The notes under the pieces: generated by a model
Database searches by the model: none
Told to the model about the DNA's origin: nothing
Seen by the model: only the letters and a program-made list of their open reading frames with translations
Shown: positions 23,737 to 36,832 of the stretch, one piece after another
How the letters are laid out: each line of letters begins with the position of its first letter
Position numbering within the stretch: the stretch's first letter is position 1
Program-made: the position numbers and the translations under genes
Assembly (NCBI RefSeq): GCF_047496725.1
Contig: NC_132981.1
Span: 5,174,001-5,238,000, forward strand
Direction: 5' to 3'
Source: Anoplolepis gracilipes
Lineage: Eukaryota > Arthropoda > Insecta > Hymenoptera > Formicidae
Length of the DNA: 64,000 nt

Positions 23737-24695
23737 TTGATCTTTCATATATATAACCGTGATATATTTATCGTATTTACGATATACTTGTGAAATTATA
23801 CGAATACACAAGATTATCAAACTACAAGATTTCAAGGAAGAAGACAATTTCTCTACACGTTAAGATATATGATAATTTGCATTTATGTATAGGATGCGAG
23901 TCGCAAACTCGGTTGCGAGCACTTGATTTCGTGTCGCTGGTAGACGAGCCTTGTCGGCGCCACGTATTTCATTTCATTACTCAATTCGTAATTGTCGACG
24001 CAAACGGACGATATTCATCGTGAGGATCAAAGGACCTTTCCTCCCCCTCCCTCCCCCCCTCTTTGCCTCCCTCTCCCGATAGCGTCAAGCGGCGGAGCGA
24101 GACGACGTCGGCAAACAGAATACGTAACTGTTGATTTTCGCGGGAGAAGAGCGAATGATGAATATTAGTCGGCTCTCCCTTACTCGCCTTCGCCTCTTAG
24201 CTTATGAAATAAGTGGAGTCGGATACGAGCTGCATCAACGTTACGTACGAATAAACACATCAAAGGATAATTGGCCAGACAGGTTTATGCGGCCGTCGCC
24301 GGTTTTACAAAAAAAGAGAGAGAGAGAGAGAGCTCTTCCTCTAACGATGTTTCTCGTTCTCTGCATCTTTCTCCCTTTTTTTCAGGTCTCCCTCATCGAG
24401 AAATGAGGAATGCTCGTGAAACGAGGCATAATTCGATGTTCATCGCGTTCTAATACATCATTCATGCACGACATTTGAAGTCAATTACAACTCCGACTTT
24501 CTAAAAGCTCTACAAAATTCTACCGCGCATTTGTCTAAATAGATTAATTCTACTCGCCATTTAATTGCCGTGTAATATTTTTCATTTCTGTCGTCTGAAA
24601 AACTGTAGACATTTATACCACTATTATTTTATATACTCAAGAGATTTGTTAAAATTGAAAGTAAGTAGTGTCATTACGTAAATACTGAAGGTGCA

Positions 24696-24714
24696 CCGCG
24701 CGCGCCCGCGCGCG
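24696..24714 (+). repeat. CG-alternating tract
   Basis: CGCGCGCG-CC-CGCGCGCG in otherwise AT-rich DNA; second Z-DNA-prone CG array of the window. Confidence 0.85.
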
Positions 24715-25824
24715 CTGTTAAAATTAATTCGAGAAAATATGCGCAAAATTTTAATGCTTCACGCGTATAATTTTATGTGAAAAAAGCTTTTCGAGACAGA
24801 AAGAAAAAGTGCGACTACTAAACCAGAATTTCAAAGAGATTTTTTTTTTTTTTTTATTTTTTCAGGCCGGTTGTGGTTATAAACGTGACGCTTTGCACCA
24901 TCTCGTTACAAGTGTCCCCGCGATTATTCGATCCGAAAAAGAAAGAGGGAGAAAGAGACGTCAGGAATTTTATTTGAGAATAATACGAGCGAGAGTAATC
25001 GGTCGTCTTAATTGGCCGTCGGGCTAGGTCGACGAAGGAGGATTTCTTTTTCTTGAGACGGGAAGGAGAGACGGCGAACGAGCAGTCGTTTTCCCTTCGC
25101 CAAAGTGGCCGTCGTTTGCCGCGATCGTTAAGCTCTGGCCGGCTTAAAGTCTCCCATGGGGATAAGACGATATCACGGCTTAGCTACGTACGTACGTTTC
25201 TGTGGCTCCTTTATTTTTCGTTTCGGCCGCTGTTTACGTAACTCGCACTCGAAAACAGAACAAATTGCTGTATTTCCGCAAAAGGCAAAACCCGAAATCG
25301 CAACAATGTCGTCTTGTTCGCAAGATATAATTTGCGGAGTTTACATGTGTGCCTCTTAAGTTTATTTTATCGTTTCCGCATTATTTTATAGATTTTAGAT
25401 GTGAATTTTAGATATTATATAGCATTAGTTTTTTCTATTCTAAACCTAAATTTATACATTTGAAGTATATGAAATACAAATAAAAATAATGTAACTATAT
25501 AATATGACAGTCATAGTTAAATTTTTGTCAAAAATAGGTTATTGAATCTGCGTTTCTATTTATATTTATTCTACGAATCTCGTAGAACGATATTGTAGAT
25601 TGTAGAATAACACGTAATATATATGTATATATTAAACGAGATAATAGTTAAAAATTTATGGAAAAGAAAATTTATGGAAAAAGATTATTGGGGATGGAGA
25701 AAAAAATCTTTAAAAAAAAAATAGGCTCAGTGTTGCAGAGAGTTATATAAAAATGTTGGCGCACGCGAGGGGAAGTGACACGAAAGAAGCACGTTGTTGC
25801 CGCGAAGCAGAGTCGGTTACTCAC

Positions 25825-25940
25825 CTCTTGGGCGTTAATTTCGTCGTTGCCTCACCGATGCGAAGTGGCGAAAACGCGGATGCCAGCGGCATGACGGCGT
25901 TCACGGAAAACGGAGAGCTCTCTTTCTCCATCTGTCGCAT
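25825..25940 (-). CDS. Possible first coding exon on the minus strand
   Basis: Minus-strand ATG (25938-25940) opens a frame of 38 codons plus two bases, ending at a consensus donor AAGAG/GTGAGTAAC at 25824. It starts MRQMEKESSPFSVNAVMP and ends GEATTKLTPK. A second ATG three codons on could also start it. The intron would make the frame stop at once (GTGA), as expected of a true boundary. I could not find the matching downstream exon, and the plus strand is open here too (CpG-rich patch), so the evidence is a good donor plus plausible composition only. Confidence 0.18.
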
Positions 25941-27249
25941 GTCTCCTCCACGTTCTCGCTTCTTTGACAAAGATTAGGTCAAACTATAAATATAGAAGGC
26001 GCCAACCTGACCGGAGCCGGACCGAAGTAACCGCTGGACGTGCGAAACGTCGTCGGTCTTTAACTGTCTTGCGTAATTGCGTATAAAAATGTCCTCATGA
26101 ATGAACCGAAACAAGCACGAGCTTTCGCTCGCTTCGAGTTTGAATCCTTCGAATTTCAGCCTCTTTTTCAGCCATGTTTTCGGCACCTCCTCGATAGAAA
26201 AAAAAAATCGCAAATGACTGAAAATCTATGAAACGCTACACATTAATACATGCCATTAATCAGATACAAAATAAATTTTCCTGATTTTTCTTTTTGTTAC
26301 TATATATTGTGATAAAAAAAATGCTCGGAAATTTGTTATCTGGTTTGTGGACTTGATAATTTTAAGATTGCTATAAATTCTATGATTAGAAATAAAAACT
26401 TTCATCATCAACGTTCTTGTTAAATATGAATTTCGAATCTTAAACGTATTAAATCTTACGAAAAAAATCTCACTCGTAGTCATTAGCTTCGCTGCTAACA
26501 TCTCCGAAATAGTTTCCACGCCGTATTTCTGAAAATTACGACAGAATTTACAAAAATTTATGCATATTTTCGTATATATACATGTTATGAAAATTTGCGA
26601 CATACGTTGCATACATATAATCCAAATTTTTCTGGCTGCAACGTCTCTGACAGTCTTCCGACGAAAATGCAATTTTGCTTTTTTTCTCTTTTAAAAAGTA
26701 AATAGTTCCTCCAGTGATAAACATATAGTTTATTACAATTTTTTATTAAATTCTATTAAATTGTTATTTCAAATAAAATCAAGGAATTTTGGTCAACTAG
26801 CGCTTTTTTATAGTTTATACCACAACCGTGATACATAACGACCTAGTCCGCCTAACATGAACAAAAGAAATGTCAAGTTTAAACATTCCGGTATGCAGGC
26901 TCGAGGTAGTCATAAAAGTACTAAATAAACAACGATGTTGGCCATATTTTATCGCAACTACCAGGTTCGTAAATTCCGGTAGGGAAAACAAAAAACAAAA
27001 ACAACTTGGGCGCTTTTTAACCTGTTGAAATGTATCTGTATCCATTATATTGCGCGCACAATGGTTCGTAATTCTGTTTAATTCAGTAAAATTTATTCTT
27101 CATTGTGTATTCGAAAAAAATTATATATAGTGTAGGCAAAATTATTATTATCATCTATAAAATAATATCCGCCTCCTGACCGCTGTTGTTTAATTAGAAA
27201 GTACGTAGTATTTTTCAATGTATATATATGCTATGTGTGTATATTTAAA

Positions 27250-27251
<2 letters not shown>

Positions 27252-27289
<38 letters not shown>
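27252..27289 (+). repeat. (TA)n microsatellite
   Basis: About 19 uninterrupted TA units. Confidence 0.95.
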
Positions 27290-27291
<2 letters not shown>

Positions 27292-30200
27292 TTGTTAATA
27301 ATACATTTTGATTGAGACTAAAACTAGATTAAAAACCATCATTTTATTTTATACTTTTGTCTCGCAACAAAATAAATGAAACAGTTAATTACATAAAAAT
27401 TGGAGAATTGTATATTTTTTATACATATATAAAATGAAGCTTACTTATATGCATACACACATTAAATCGTTCAATTTTAATTTTACTCATGGAATAAAAA
27501 TATGAAATAAAATTACGGTTCGTATAATTTTTTTCTAGAATACGATTTTCATTTTAAATACGATTTTACATTTAAATCTGTAATCAAGATTTTATATATA
27601 GATAGACTTTAAATAAATTATGGACTTATTTAATTTTTTTTTTTTTTTACGCTGATGAGGGGATTAAACGGTACACGAAATCAAATTAACAAATATTCGT
27701 CCAGTACTGTAGCAAGCATCGATGCAAGGATTTCGCTCTCGGAGCTTATCCTGATTTCGCCGTTCAAAGTCGTTCCCCTGCGTGCGCAGACACATGAGTT
27801 ACTTAAGAAATTAGCCATTCGGCGAGGAGCGTCTCTGCGGATCTAATATCATTCGTCTTCGTCGAGGACATCGTTCGGGCGACGAGTTGCTTAATGATTT
27901 ATTAGCTAAACTGTCTGTGCAGAAGGAACTCCGGCGTCTCTTCATATTTTACTACCACGATCCCCTATGCATGTACGTATACGTCATGCGTGATAGATTT
28001 TGATTAGTACGAAATAATATTTCTCTTCGTATACATCCAATCAGTCTTACATACACAAACAAACACGCGCAAGAATATTTGCTACATCTTATGCATTCGG
28101 GTCGTCGTTTATTATGTATGATTCTTTTAAATTATTTCGTTTATTATTTCGCTAATTACTGACGATTGTTGACTGTTAAAAATAGGCGCATCATTATTGT
28201 GGTTTTATAATATGATAGCAATTAATCAAGCTATACCCGAAATTTTTGTCTGATTAACATTAGCAGTTCTGTCTTTTCAATTTGCACAATTCATGCAACT
28301 TGGCGGGCTGAATGTTCAGATGTTCGCAACAGTTCTCTCATGATAGTAATCCACAAACGCTACTCTAACAACTTTGACTAGGTATGTCATGACTACAGAA
28401 GTAATTTTCCGCGACTACGAACTATATAATGAGAATTTGAGTTCACGTACAACTTGTCAAGAATAATTCGCCAATGGACAAGGGAGCTTTATTAGAAATG
28501 TCATTTAGGAACTAAATGCCTTATTCAGGAGCTAAAATACTTGAAGTAATTTTATCTATCAGCTTATCACTGAATTTCTTGTTACTCATTTCATACATCG
28601 TACAGAATAATTCGTATATCTTACCTTTCTATTATTATGTGTGAAAAAACTTTTTGTTTAAGTAGATTTTTTAATTGATTAATTAATCCGTTTTTCCGTT
28701 ACAATATCGGATTTTTCTAGGTAAAAGAGTGATTGTATACATGTTACACTATCATTATCAACAATGTATATAGTATCTTACAGCTATTTAACTTCCAACC
28801 TACTCAAGTATCCGCGTGCAAGTGAAATGGCAACGTGAAAAACAGAAGGCGCAAGAAGTGCTATTACGTTTCTTATCACGAGAGTACACTTGACCTCGTG
28901 TCTGTGATCTCGTGACCACGTAAGAAAGCCTGACAAATTGTAGTGGCACCTTTAAAACCGTCACCGCAGATTTTGCTACGATGTCTAAAGCCACCTACTT
29001 TTGCGTGCCACTGCATCCCTCTCTAAGCATCATCCTCTTTTGCCTCTCGGGTCTCTCTTAACGCGCACTTAACCGCCGTGCATGCTTAAAGTACAATGGA
29101 GTGGTACCGCGAATAGAGTGGAAAAAACAACGATGTGAGGCATATATATACCTTTTGACATACTGTAACTTCGATATTGTCGACTCATTTTGTTCTACAT
29201 CTGAAATAAAACGTGTCCTGCAAATAATTCCAAATTTAATTATTTGGAAGAATTTGCAGAAACGACGTTTTAATGAATTTTGCAATTACTGAATAATAAT
29301 ATATGATAAGAGGAGAATTTTTTTTGTAAAGATTATTAAGTTGAAAATGCGCAATTTTATATATATAAAATTATAATTTCTACTATGCGCAAACATATAT
29401 TTGTGTTAATATATGAATGTAACATAATGAAATTAAAATATTACACTGCGAAAAGATCGCACAAAATATTGCATTATTAAATATTGAATAAACAAATTAA
29501 ATTACAAAGCTGAAAATTCATTTTAATACAATTCGAACGTAATTATAACCCATTGTATTAGTAGTAGAAAATGCGCATAATGAGAGAGAAATACGTAGAG
29601 AATTTAACCCGTTTATGTATACTGCGAAACAAATCGATTGGAATGAATACTTGCGATATTTCTCATCAACCAAATTAATTTCATGAAATGAGGATGTTCA
29701 CGAAATATAGAATGTGCACTATCTACTTTAGAGTTCATTATCTAAGATATAGCTTATCCATATGAAGGGACGAAGTATATAACAAAAGCGTCCTAATCCT
29801 CTCACACCGGTTACTTGATGTTTGACTTTTAGCTTGAAAAGCCACACTAACGAAGTCCTCGCGACTTCTAAACTGAGTCACGGTCTGAAGGATCCTCGTA
29901 GATGAGAAAGTGCCGTCGAGCTTCGTCCCTTGACGAAACAAACGAACCATGCACGAGCGCTCGCTAATTTAGCGACACATTTGTTGAATTAGTATTAGGA
30001 AAAATTTGGAAAATTTTTCTCTCTTACTTTTTTGCGGAAAATTCATTAAAATTATAAAATATGAAATAAAATATAAAATAAAATATAAAATTACAAATAA
30101 TGAAATTAATATTCTGAAAATTCAAGTATGTATGTAGACTATTCATATCGCAAAAAAATATTACTTTTCAAAAATGCTGTTTAGATAAATAAATAATATA

Positions 30201-31019
30201 AATAATAAATAATAAAAAACAGCTTACAAAAGGCAATTTTTATTGTATTTTGTATTCGCGCAAAAATAAATTATTTAATAAAAATTCAATTTTGAAATAT
30301 CTAATAGTGTGAAAAAATGAACAACTGTACCAATTAATTTCAAGTAAACATACCTTCCGTACCTGCTTATTCTAGCAAATTGTTAATAAAACGCGTAAAG
30401 GAAAGAAAAATTGGTACGTTGTTCTATATTCGTAGCATTAAAAATTGAACCCGTCCGGGAATATCGATTTCGATTCGAACCGGGCTTTCCAGTTGAATCT
30501 ACGGAACAATACGCGATACCGCGGGCACGTTCGGATTCTCATGGTTGCACGCACTGCACATTTACGTGTATGTACCATACACATAACTTAGTTAGCTACA
30601 TTGGAAATTACAGCCGGCACACGATATTACACCGCTCGTGCACGCGGTTCATTTATATTCACGCTCTTCCCCTCTTCCCTCTCGCCTCCCCGCGAATAAC
30701 TCCTATTCCCACGTGGCGCGCGACTCCGCCACGTGTGTCATTGTATATGTGAACGCGAATCCATATATACGAACACGGTACATATATGAACTATGCATCG
30801 GTACGCGTATGCTGTGCCTCATGAATATCGAATGACCGATCGCGAGAAATTCACCATTTGTCGTTTCACGTCGTCTCGCGTCGGATGACATCTGATTTAT
30901 CCGCCACACGCGGCGACGATCATGGAAAAATACGGATGCATATGTGATATTCGTTTTCTCGGAAAACTTAGGTAACTATCGTGCGTATGAATAAAAACTA
31001 CACGAATCACATATATTTA

Positions 31020-31024
<5 letters not shown>

Positions 31025-31052
<28 letters not shown>
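31025..31052 (+). repeat. (TA)n microsatellite
   Basis: About 13 TA units in AT-rich DNA. Confidence 0.9.
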
Positions 31053-31056
<4 letters not shown>

Positions 31057-31386
31057 CATAATATATTATATAAAAACTTAACTCTTTTTGCGAGAGAAAC
31101 ACAATAAGTTACGCATGGTTTAAACGAAGTCGCGCCTTCGTCTTTTCTATAAGTATATCTTTATATGGAGATCCCCTCACATATGTCGCCGTCTCGTACA
31201 GAAGCCAGAGGTGTTAAAGCAAGCGATTATGTTACCGACTACAGCTTTCGCATGACCGGCTAGCTAACACATTCCCATGTTGTGCATGTGCATACGTCAC
31301 GCATAGAGCCTGGCTAGGTTCCGAGCTCCTTGCACTATAACGCAGAATGGAGTTAAATGTGCCGTGCATAAGTGGGTAACGTTTCC

Positions 31387-31408
31387 GAGGGGTGCGCAAC
31401 CACCCCTC
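31387..31408. other. Perfect 8-bp GC-rich hairpin
   Basis: GAGGGGTG (31387-31394), loop CGCAAC, CACCCCTC (31401-31408). Sits in a CpG-rich stretch with open but unconvincing frames. Confidence 0.45.
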
Positions 31409-31782
31409 TCTTGTTCCATTTCCCCCATCTATATCTCTAATTTCCTTCCTCCTGTCTTACTTTCTCGCCTATGTTGCACCGGGTTCTCATCTTTTTCTCG
31501 GGGCCGCCCCCATCCTCTCTCGCACCTGGCTAACGCCAAGACTCTTTAACCGTCCTCATTCTCGTCCTCTCTCGAATCAGCGCGCATCAGTGTAGCCAAG
31601 CCCCACTGTACTCGAATGGTACTGAAGGAAACGCTTTAAGCTCATTCCCGTCATTTGAACTTTGGTGGGTGAAACGGGGCTTACAGAAGCGAGATTTTGA
31701 CGATCGTTTCGTATATTCGCTTCACTGCGAGTTTGTAATCGGTGCCGGGCATAGTCGTAAGATTTTTGTTCTACGTTATGTA

Positions 31783-32290
31783 AGGTGTTTCAGGAGAAAT
31801 AATAAATATTTTAAGAAGAAATAATAAATATTATAGTATCGATTAATTCTGAATAAAAGAGTTTATATAAACATGTATCTAAATCATTTAAAACCGATGC
31901 GTACAAAGCTATTACGAGAGGTATTAAAGAACGATAAATAACTTTATTGTTTGTGTTTATCGAATACAAATAATTGATTAATAACTTATAAATAATTTAT
32001 AATATGTACTATCTATTATCGCAAAAGTTGCAAAGTGCACTGAGGTTGACGGTGAGATTTTCGAGCAATTAGTATCTGTAAATTATTTGTTTTCATTCAA
32101 ATAATCAACAAATACAAACAATAAAATATTTATTGTTCTTTAATATCTCTTATAATGGCTTTGTATGCGCCAGTTTCAAATGGTTATCCCCGCATCCATT
32201 GACACATATTTATATAAGCTTTTTTACTTACAATTAGAGAGAATATATATAATCGATGCAAAATATTTACTATTCCTCCTGAAACACCCT
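31783..32290. mobile_element. Foldback/MITE-like element with long imperfect terminal inverted repeats
   Basis: The ends are inverted copies of each other. The left end begins GGTGTTTCAGGAG at 31784; the right end, read on the minus strand from 32288, begins GGTGTTTCAGGAG too, and both continue through a similar AATA.TAAATATTTT. Similarity persists inward: CATACAAAGC, then AGATATTAAAGAAC, then TTTATTGTTTGT in the right arm have near-identical partners in the left arm (around 31900-31980). Each arm is roughly 200 bases and the unpaired centre roughly 110. The left arm also has a short internal duplication of its AGAAATAATAAATATT segment. No ORF of useful size, so it is non-autonomous. Superfamily is not identified and the target-site duplication is not clear; the right end reads CACCCTGTATA, suggesting a CAGGGTG terminus. 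Confidence 0.85.
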
Positions 32291-32461
32291 GTATATGCGT
32301 CACTTGAAAATTCTACAAAAAAACAATTTTGTCATAGAAAATAAAATTCCAAAAATATATATGTTATTTTATCTATGATAATAATTATTATTAAATTAGT
32401 AGAAATGTGTAAATATTATTTATTTGTGTATAAAAATTTTAAAACATTTAATATATTAATG

Positions 32462-32549
32462 TTTAAAAATACAGAGTTATAATTTTAAATAAAAATACAT
32501 GTAATATTTTAATATTTAAAAATACAGAATTATAATTTTAAATAGAAAT
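32462..32549 (+). repeat. Two-copy direct repeat, about 35 bases each
   Basis: TTTAAAAATACAGAGTTATA and then ATTTTAAATAAAAATA at 32462-32496 recurs with two or three substitutions at 32515-32549. Local AT-rich duplication 170 bases after the foldback element. Confidence 0.7.
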
Positions 32550-34514
32550 AAAAATCAAACTATCGAATTTGAAGATTTTGCACACCATCGCAAAATTATG
32601 TTTTATGCTCGTAAAATTGAATTATATATTATATATCATATGTGCCCGTCGATGACCTCGTTTAAAACAGCACGAAGCATTTAAACTCTCTTCCCTCGCA
32701 CTCGCAGATTGAATAGCCTAGTCTACAGCGTCTGAATTCGACGGCTTTATGAAAAGCCATCACGTTTTAAACTTTTGCGCTTTTGTTCCGCATTTTCTAG
32801 CACATTAGTCGGTTGTCGCGAGCGCGAATACCTCTCTTTCATTGCTCGCAAACTCACCGTTCGCGTACCTGTGTAGGACGCAGCGGCAAAAGGTAGATTA
32901 TTGCATTCGCGCTTTAACACGAAGACGCGAAATTGTTCTCCTTTTATCGTCTCTCTTACGTACGAGTTAAAAACGCGCACGCTCGCGCGCGATGTCGGGA
33001 AAGGAATATCTCTTCGTCGCAGAGGGCAGATTAAGCAGTTCGTGCAAGAGAACTCGCTCGCATAAAAATCCGTGTTTTTTTTTTGGTACATTTCTAGACT
33101 TTCACGCTAACACAGAGTGTATATTATTTTCAGTCTTGTCAAAAGCAAAAGCCTCGGCTCTTTCTTTTACATTTTTTGTTTCTTTATAAAACTATATTTT
33201 AATGTACGAGATAAATAATATAGCATCGTATATATATATATATATGAAGAACTTGTGTGTAATTATTATGAAGGGCAATGTAACTCTTCACAAAAAAAAA
33301 AAAAAAATATTTTTAATTTCTAATTTTCTTAATATTAATTTTTTGCATTGATAAGTATTCTTGCAATTTGTATATAAATTTCTTATTAATGAAAGAGATT
33401 TTTTTTAAAATGAAAAGTACAAATTTGCTATACCAATAGTCGTTGTTGGCTGTCGTAAATAATATTTTTTTCTCGTATTTTCTCCCATATTGTTTTAATC
33501 GATGCGTGTGCCGTATTTTCCCTGCAGCCGCTAGCAACGTAAAAAGTGCTCTGCTTCGCTTGATTTATGCGATCGTGTTCGACGCGATCTACTACACGTA
33601 AATAGAATCGACGGCGATTAATGATTGATTTCCAACAAGAAGTCGCGCATTTGACGTTATAGATTGATGCGAGCAACAAATCGCGGTGCAATATTGAAAC
33701 ACATCCGGCAGATTTTTGCGAAAATTCCAAAACTATTTCTCTCTCTTTCTCCCTCCCTCTCTCCCGCAGTTTAAAATCGAATGAAATTCTTGTATCATTG
33801 GTAATATGCTGTACAAATATATTAAATTATTTTTAAATTAATTATATTGTTAAAATTATTACATAATTCAATTATTTTACATTATAATACAACATACATA
33901 TTACTATTTCCGCTTAACTGACAGTTTCATATTATTTTCATCTAATATTCGCACGCTACTACCGTGAAAATAAATTCTGTAGCGTGTCATGTACACCGCA
34001 AATCAAATTCTGAAAAATATTTCTCTTTCTTCTCTCCCCCTCCCTGAACTAATTTAATTCTCCTAACCACGTGCGATGCCGAAATATATCGAGTAACATA
34101 TTAGTAGAAAACAAAATATCAAAATATTTCAATCTATTTTGTATCGAGGATTACGATGTTGCAACAACACAATTGACGAGGAATAAATTGTATTTTTTTT
34201 TAATGCACCGACCAATTTTCCCAATAGGAAAATTAGCGTACAATGGCAGAAGCAATAAATTGTGTGTTCGATATACTCAGCGATTTCCATTAGCATCATC
34301 ACGAGTGACATTTTTCGTTGATCCATGAGATGTACAATTCACTGCAGCCCGATATACAAATATGTATATATATATGTGTATATTATATATACGAGTATCG
34401 TTAACAGCAAATTAAAACTCTTTAATGGATAACCGTGGTCGCGCTTGATGATCTATAACCGCCGATTGATAAATGGCCGGAATAATCACGGTGACCAATT
34501 AACGTTAACAGCGC

Positions 34515-34542
34515 AAAAAAAAAAAAAAAAAAAAAAAAAAAA
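34515..34542 (+). repeat. Poly(A) run
   Basis: Twenty-eight consecutive A. No retroposon body or target-site duplication is evident on either side. Confidence 0.9.
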
Positions 34543-35860
34543 TAGAGGATACCACGAAAACGCACCCAGTAAGAGCAAATTTCCAGCTTACGCTGATGCC
34601 AAGTATTTGTTATAAAATATTTATTCGACGTAATTCGCCTCACGACCGAAATCAGTCGAACATTTCGCGCAAGAGTAACGGCCGCGATTGCAAGGCGGTA
34701 TGGAATAGCAACAAAATGGTGCTACGTGTATGAATTGCGGAACGGTATCGATAATTAATTCCAATTACTTAGACCGTGCCACGTTCGACGTTAACTTCGA
34801 TCGCTGACGCGCGCGATAGCGACTATCTGGCAGTAAGACCCAGCAACTGCAGTTTACCCTATCTTAATTGATGACGATAATGGAATCTCTTGAAGCCCAC
34901 TTGGATGTATATTCATAGTATATATCAAGTTATATTATAATCTATAAATTGGACAAAAATTAATATGATTTTATTACATTTTTCATATTTTTTTACACGT
35001 TAAAGGCTAAATATTCTATGCAATCTTATATTCTTTGTGACATAAAGTTGAAAACAATTTTTCTTTAGTTAGTAATGACATTTTTTTTTAGTATAACAAA
35101 GGAAATGCATTTTACATAATATTTTTTGACATTAAATACAGCTTTTCAAATCTAAATTAATAATAGTGTGGTTTAAAATAAATAATATTTAAGAAAATTA
35201 TTAAATACTATTCTATAATTATTATTATATTATTATATTATATCAAATTTTATATTTAATATATATAATAATAAAAAGATATTGTGTAACATGATGGAGC
35301 AATTTAAAAGTCGGAATCGTATTCCAGAATTAGAAAGATTAAACAAAATGGTTATTCTCTTTCTTTTATATTTTTTTTCTGTTGAACAAATTTCAGATTA
35401 GAATTCTCTATTCGAGAGAAATCCATTCGATACTATGGGAAGAGTAGCAGGTCGAATAAAAATAGAATAAAAATAGAATAGAATAGCAGCGGTTATAGCG
35501 GTTTAACACGCGTTCGCGTATCTCTGCAATCGCGACATCTCCGTGCAATCGTTATCTCCAGCCGCAAATACGTGGACGGTTAACGCGGGGAAAACTCTAT
35601 TACAGTTTCGAAATTCTAATCAAATGGCCGCACACGCGGAGGATCCGCGGCGCTAATGCGTGTCGTTTAAACGCTTCGCGGTGAATTACGAAATGGGATA
35701 CGGCACTTCTCGTCAATATGTCGGTTTGCCGCTTGTTTACGCTATTTCGCGCGACTATATACATACGCTCGCATCCAATCGTGCGACCTCAAGCGATCTC
35801 TCTGTGCGTGCGCTTTATGTCGCTCCACGTAAAATCTACTTTAATCGACAGGCGAGAGAA

Positions 35861-35861
35861 C

Positions 35862-35936
<75 letters not shown>

Positions 35937-35939
35937 AGA
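35861..35939 (+). repeat. Long GA array with GACA variants
   Basis: Nearly 80 bases of AG repeat interrupted by three CAG units. It produces the Arg/Glu and Leu/Ser ORFs around 35660-36035, which are not genes. Confidence 0.95.
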
Positions 35940-36235
35940 AAACGCGAGAGAGAATTGCCATCAAGCGCGGTCATCATAATTTATTCAGCTTGTTCAGCGC
36001 GTGAAACAATTATCGAGTGCAATTTAACCGCTTGAAAGCATACCTTCGCGATACGATTGCCGAATCGATAATGGGGAAATAACGGTGATTAGCAGTTGAA
36101 TGATCACAATGTTCAGTGAACTAAATCGGAAATAAATATATCGATTTTTTATTTCTCGCGACATCTAAACATCGCGCAAACTGTCATCGGCTGCTTCGAA
36201 TAAAACGAAACGGATTTTATATGCATTACAAACTT

Positions 36236-36236
<1 letters not shown>

Positions 36237-36266
<30 letters not shown>
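36237..36266 (+). repeat. Poly(T) run
   Basis: Thirty consecutive T. Confidence 0.93.
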
Positions 36267-36269
<3 letters not shown>

Positions 36270-36797
36270 TTCGTAATCCTATACAAATTATATATTAAAA
36301 AATTAATCGTATATCTTTCAGCATCCATCAGTTTTGGAATCTATCTTCAAAACGTATTTTAAAATCGTATTTAAAAAGAAAAAAAAAAACAAATTTTATA
36401 TATTAATTAAAATATATATTAAATTACATATATATATATATATATATTTTTTTTTTAATATCTAAAAATGTTTAAAGATGTATTATTTCTCTATTCTTTC
36501 CGATTCTCTGAGAATTTAAAACAGTTATTTGTCTTGACTCGTGCAGTGAACTCTGATCGAGCTTTGAAACTGAATTGCAAAAGAACGAAACGCATCTAGT
36601 GGAGCAACTAACACCGCGCTATTCAGAGATTTCGCGACGTATTGTAGTGTTCGCGTGGACAGGCCGACGCGACGGGTTCGTTAGAGACCCGTTTGTTTGC
36701 CACGGTAACACGTTCTCGCGGTGCAACACGTCGGGTTTTACGGCAATCGAAACGGTCGGAAAAGCGCCCGCGTTCATATCCTATCGCGCGACACCAT

Positions 36798-36832
<35 letters not shown>
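36798..36832 (+). repeat. (AG)n microsatellite
   Basis: About 17 units with one AAAG interruption. Confidence 0.93.

Larger units (their letters stand above)
18561..25824. other. Non-coding, mostly AT-rich stretch
   Basis: Contains homopolymer runs (18764-18779, 19741-19763, 20506-20529), the TAA tract and AG/CG arrays listed separately, and CpG-rich patches near 21600-21960 and 24900-25330. A long T-rich acceptor-like tract ending TTTTTTCAG at 24865 precedes a 53-codon frame without identity. Confidence 0.55.
25941..31782. other. Non-coding AT-rich stretch
   Basis: Long AT-rich background with CpG-richer islands at 27650-27900, 28800-29100, 29740-29960 and 30430-30940. The 138-codon minus frame at 26256-26672 is Ile/Phe/Lys-rich as expected from composition. 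Nothing recognised. Confidence 0.55.

Noticed and set aside
31605..31697. AAGCCCC ... GGGGCTT inverted repeat as a miRNA precursor
   Set aside because: Beyond the 7-bp ends the arms do not pair well enough for a miRNA hairpin.
34515..34542. Poly(A) run as the tail of a processed pseudogene or SINE
   Set aside because: No gene-like or tRNA-derived body precedes it and no target-site duplication is visible; treated as a homopolymer run.
35660..36035. Arg/Glu-repeat ORFs on plus and Leu/Ser-repeat ORF on minus
   Set aside because: Produced entirely by the GA dinucleotide array.
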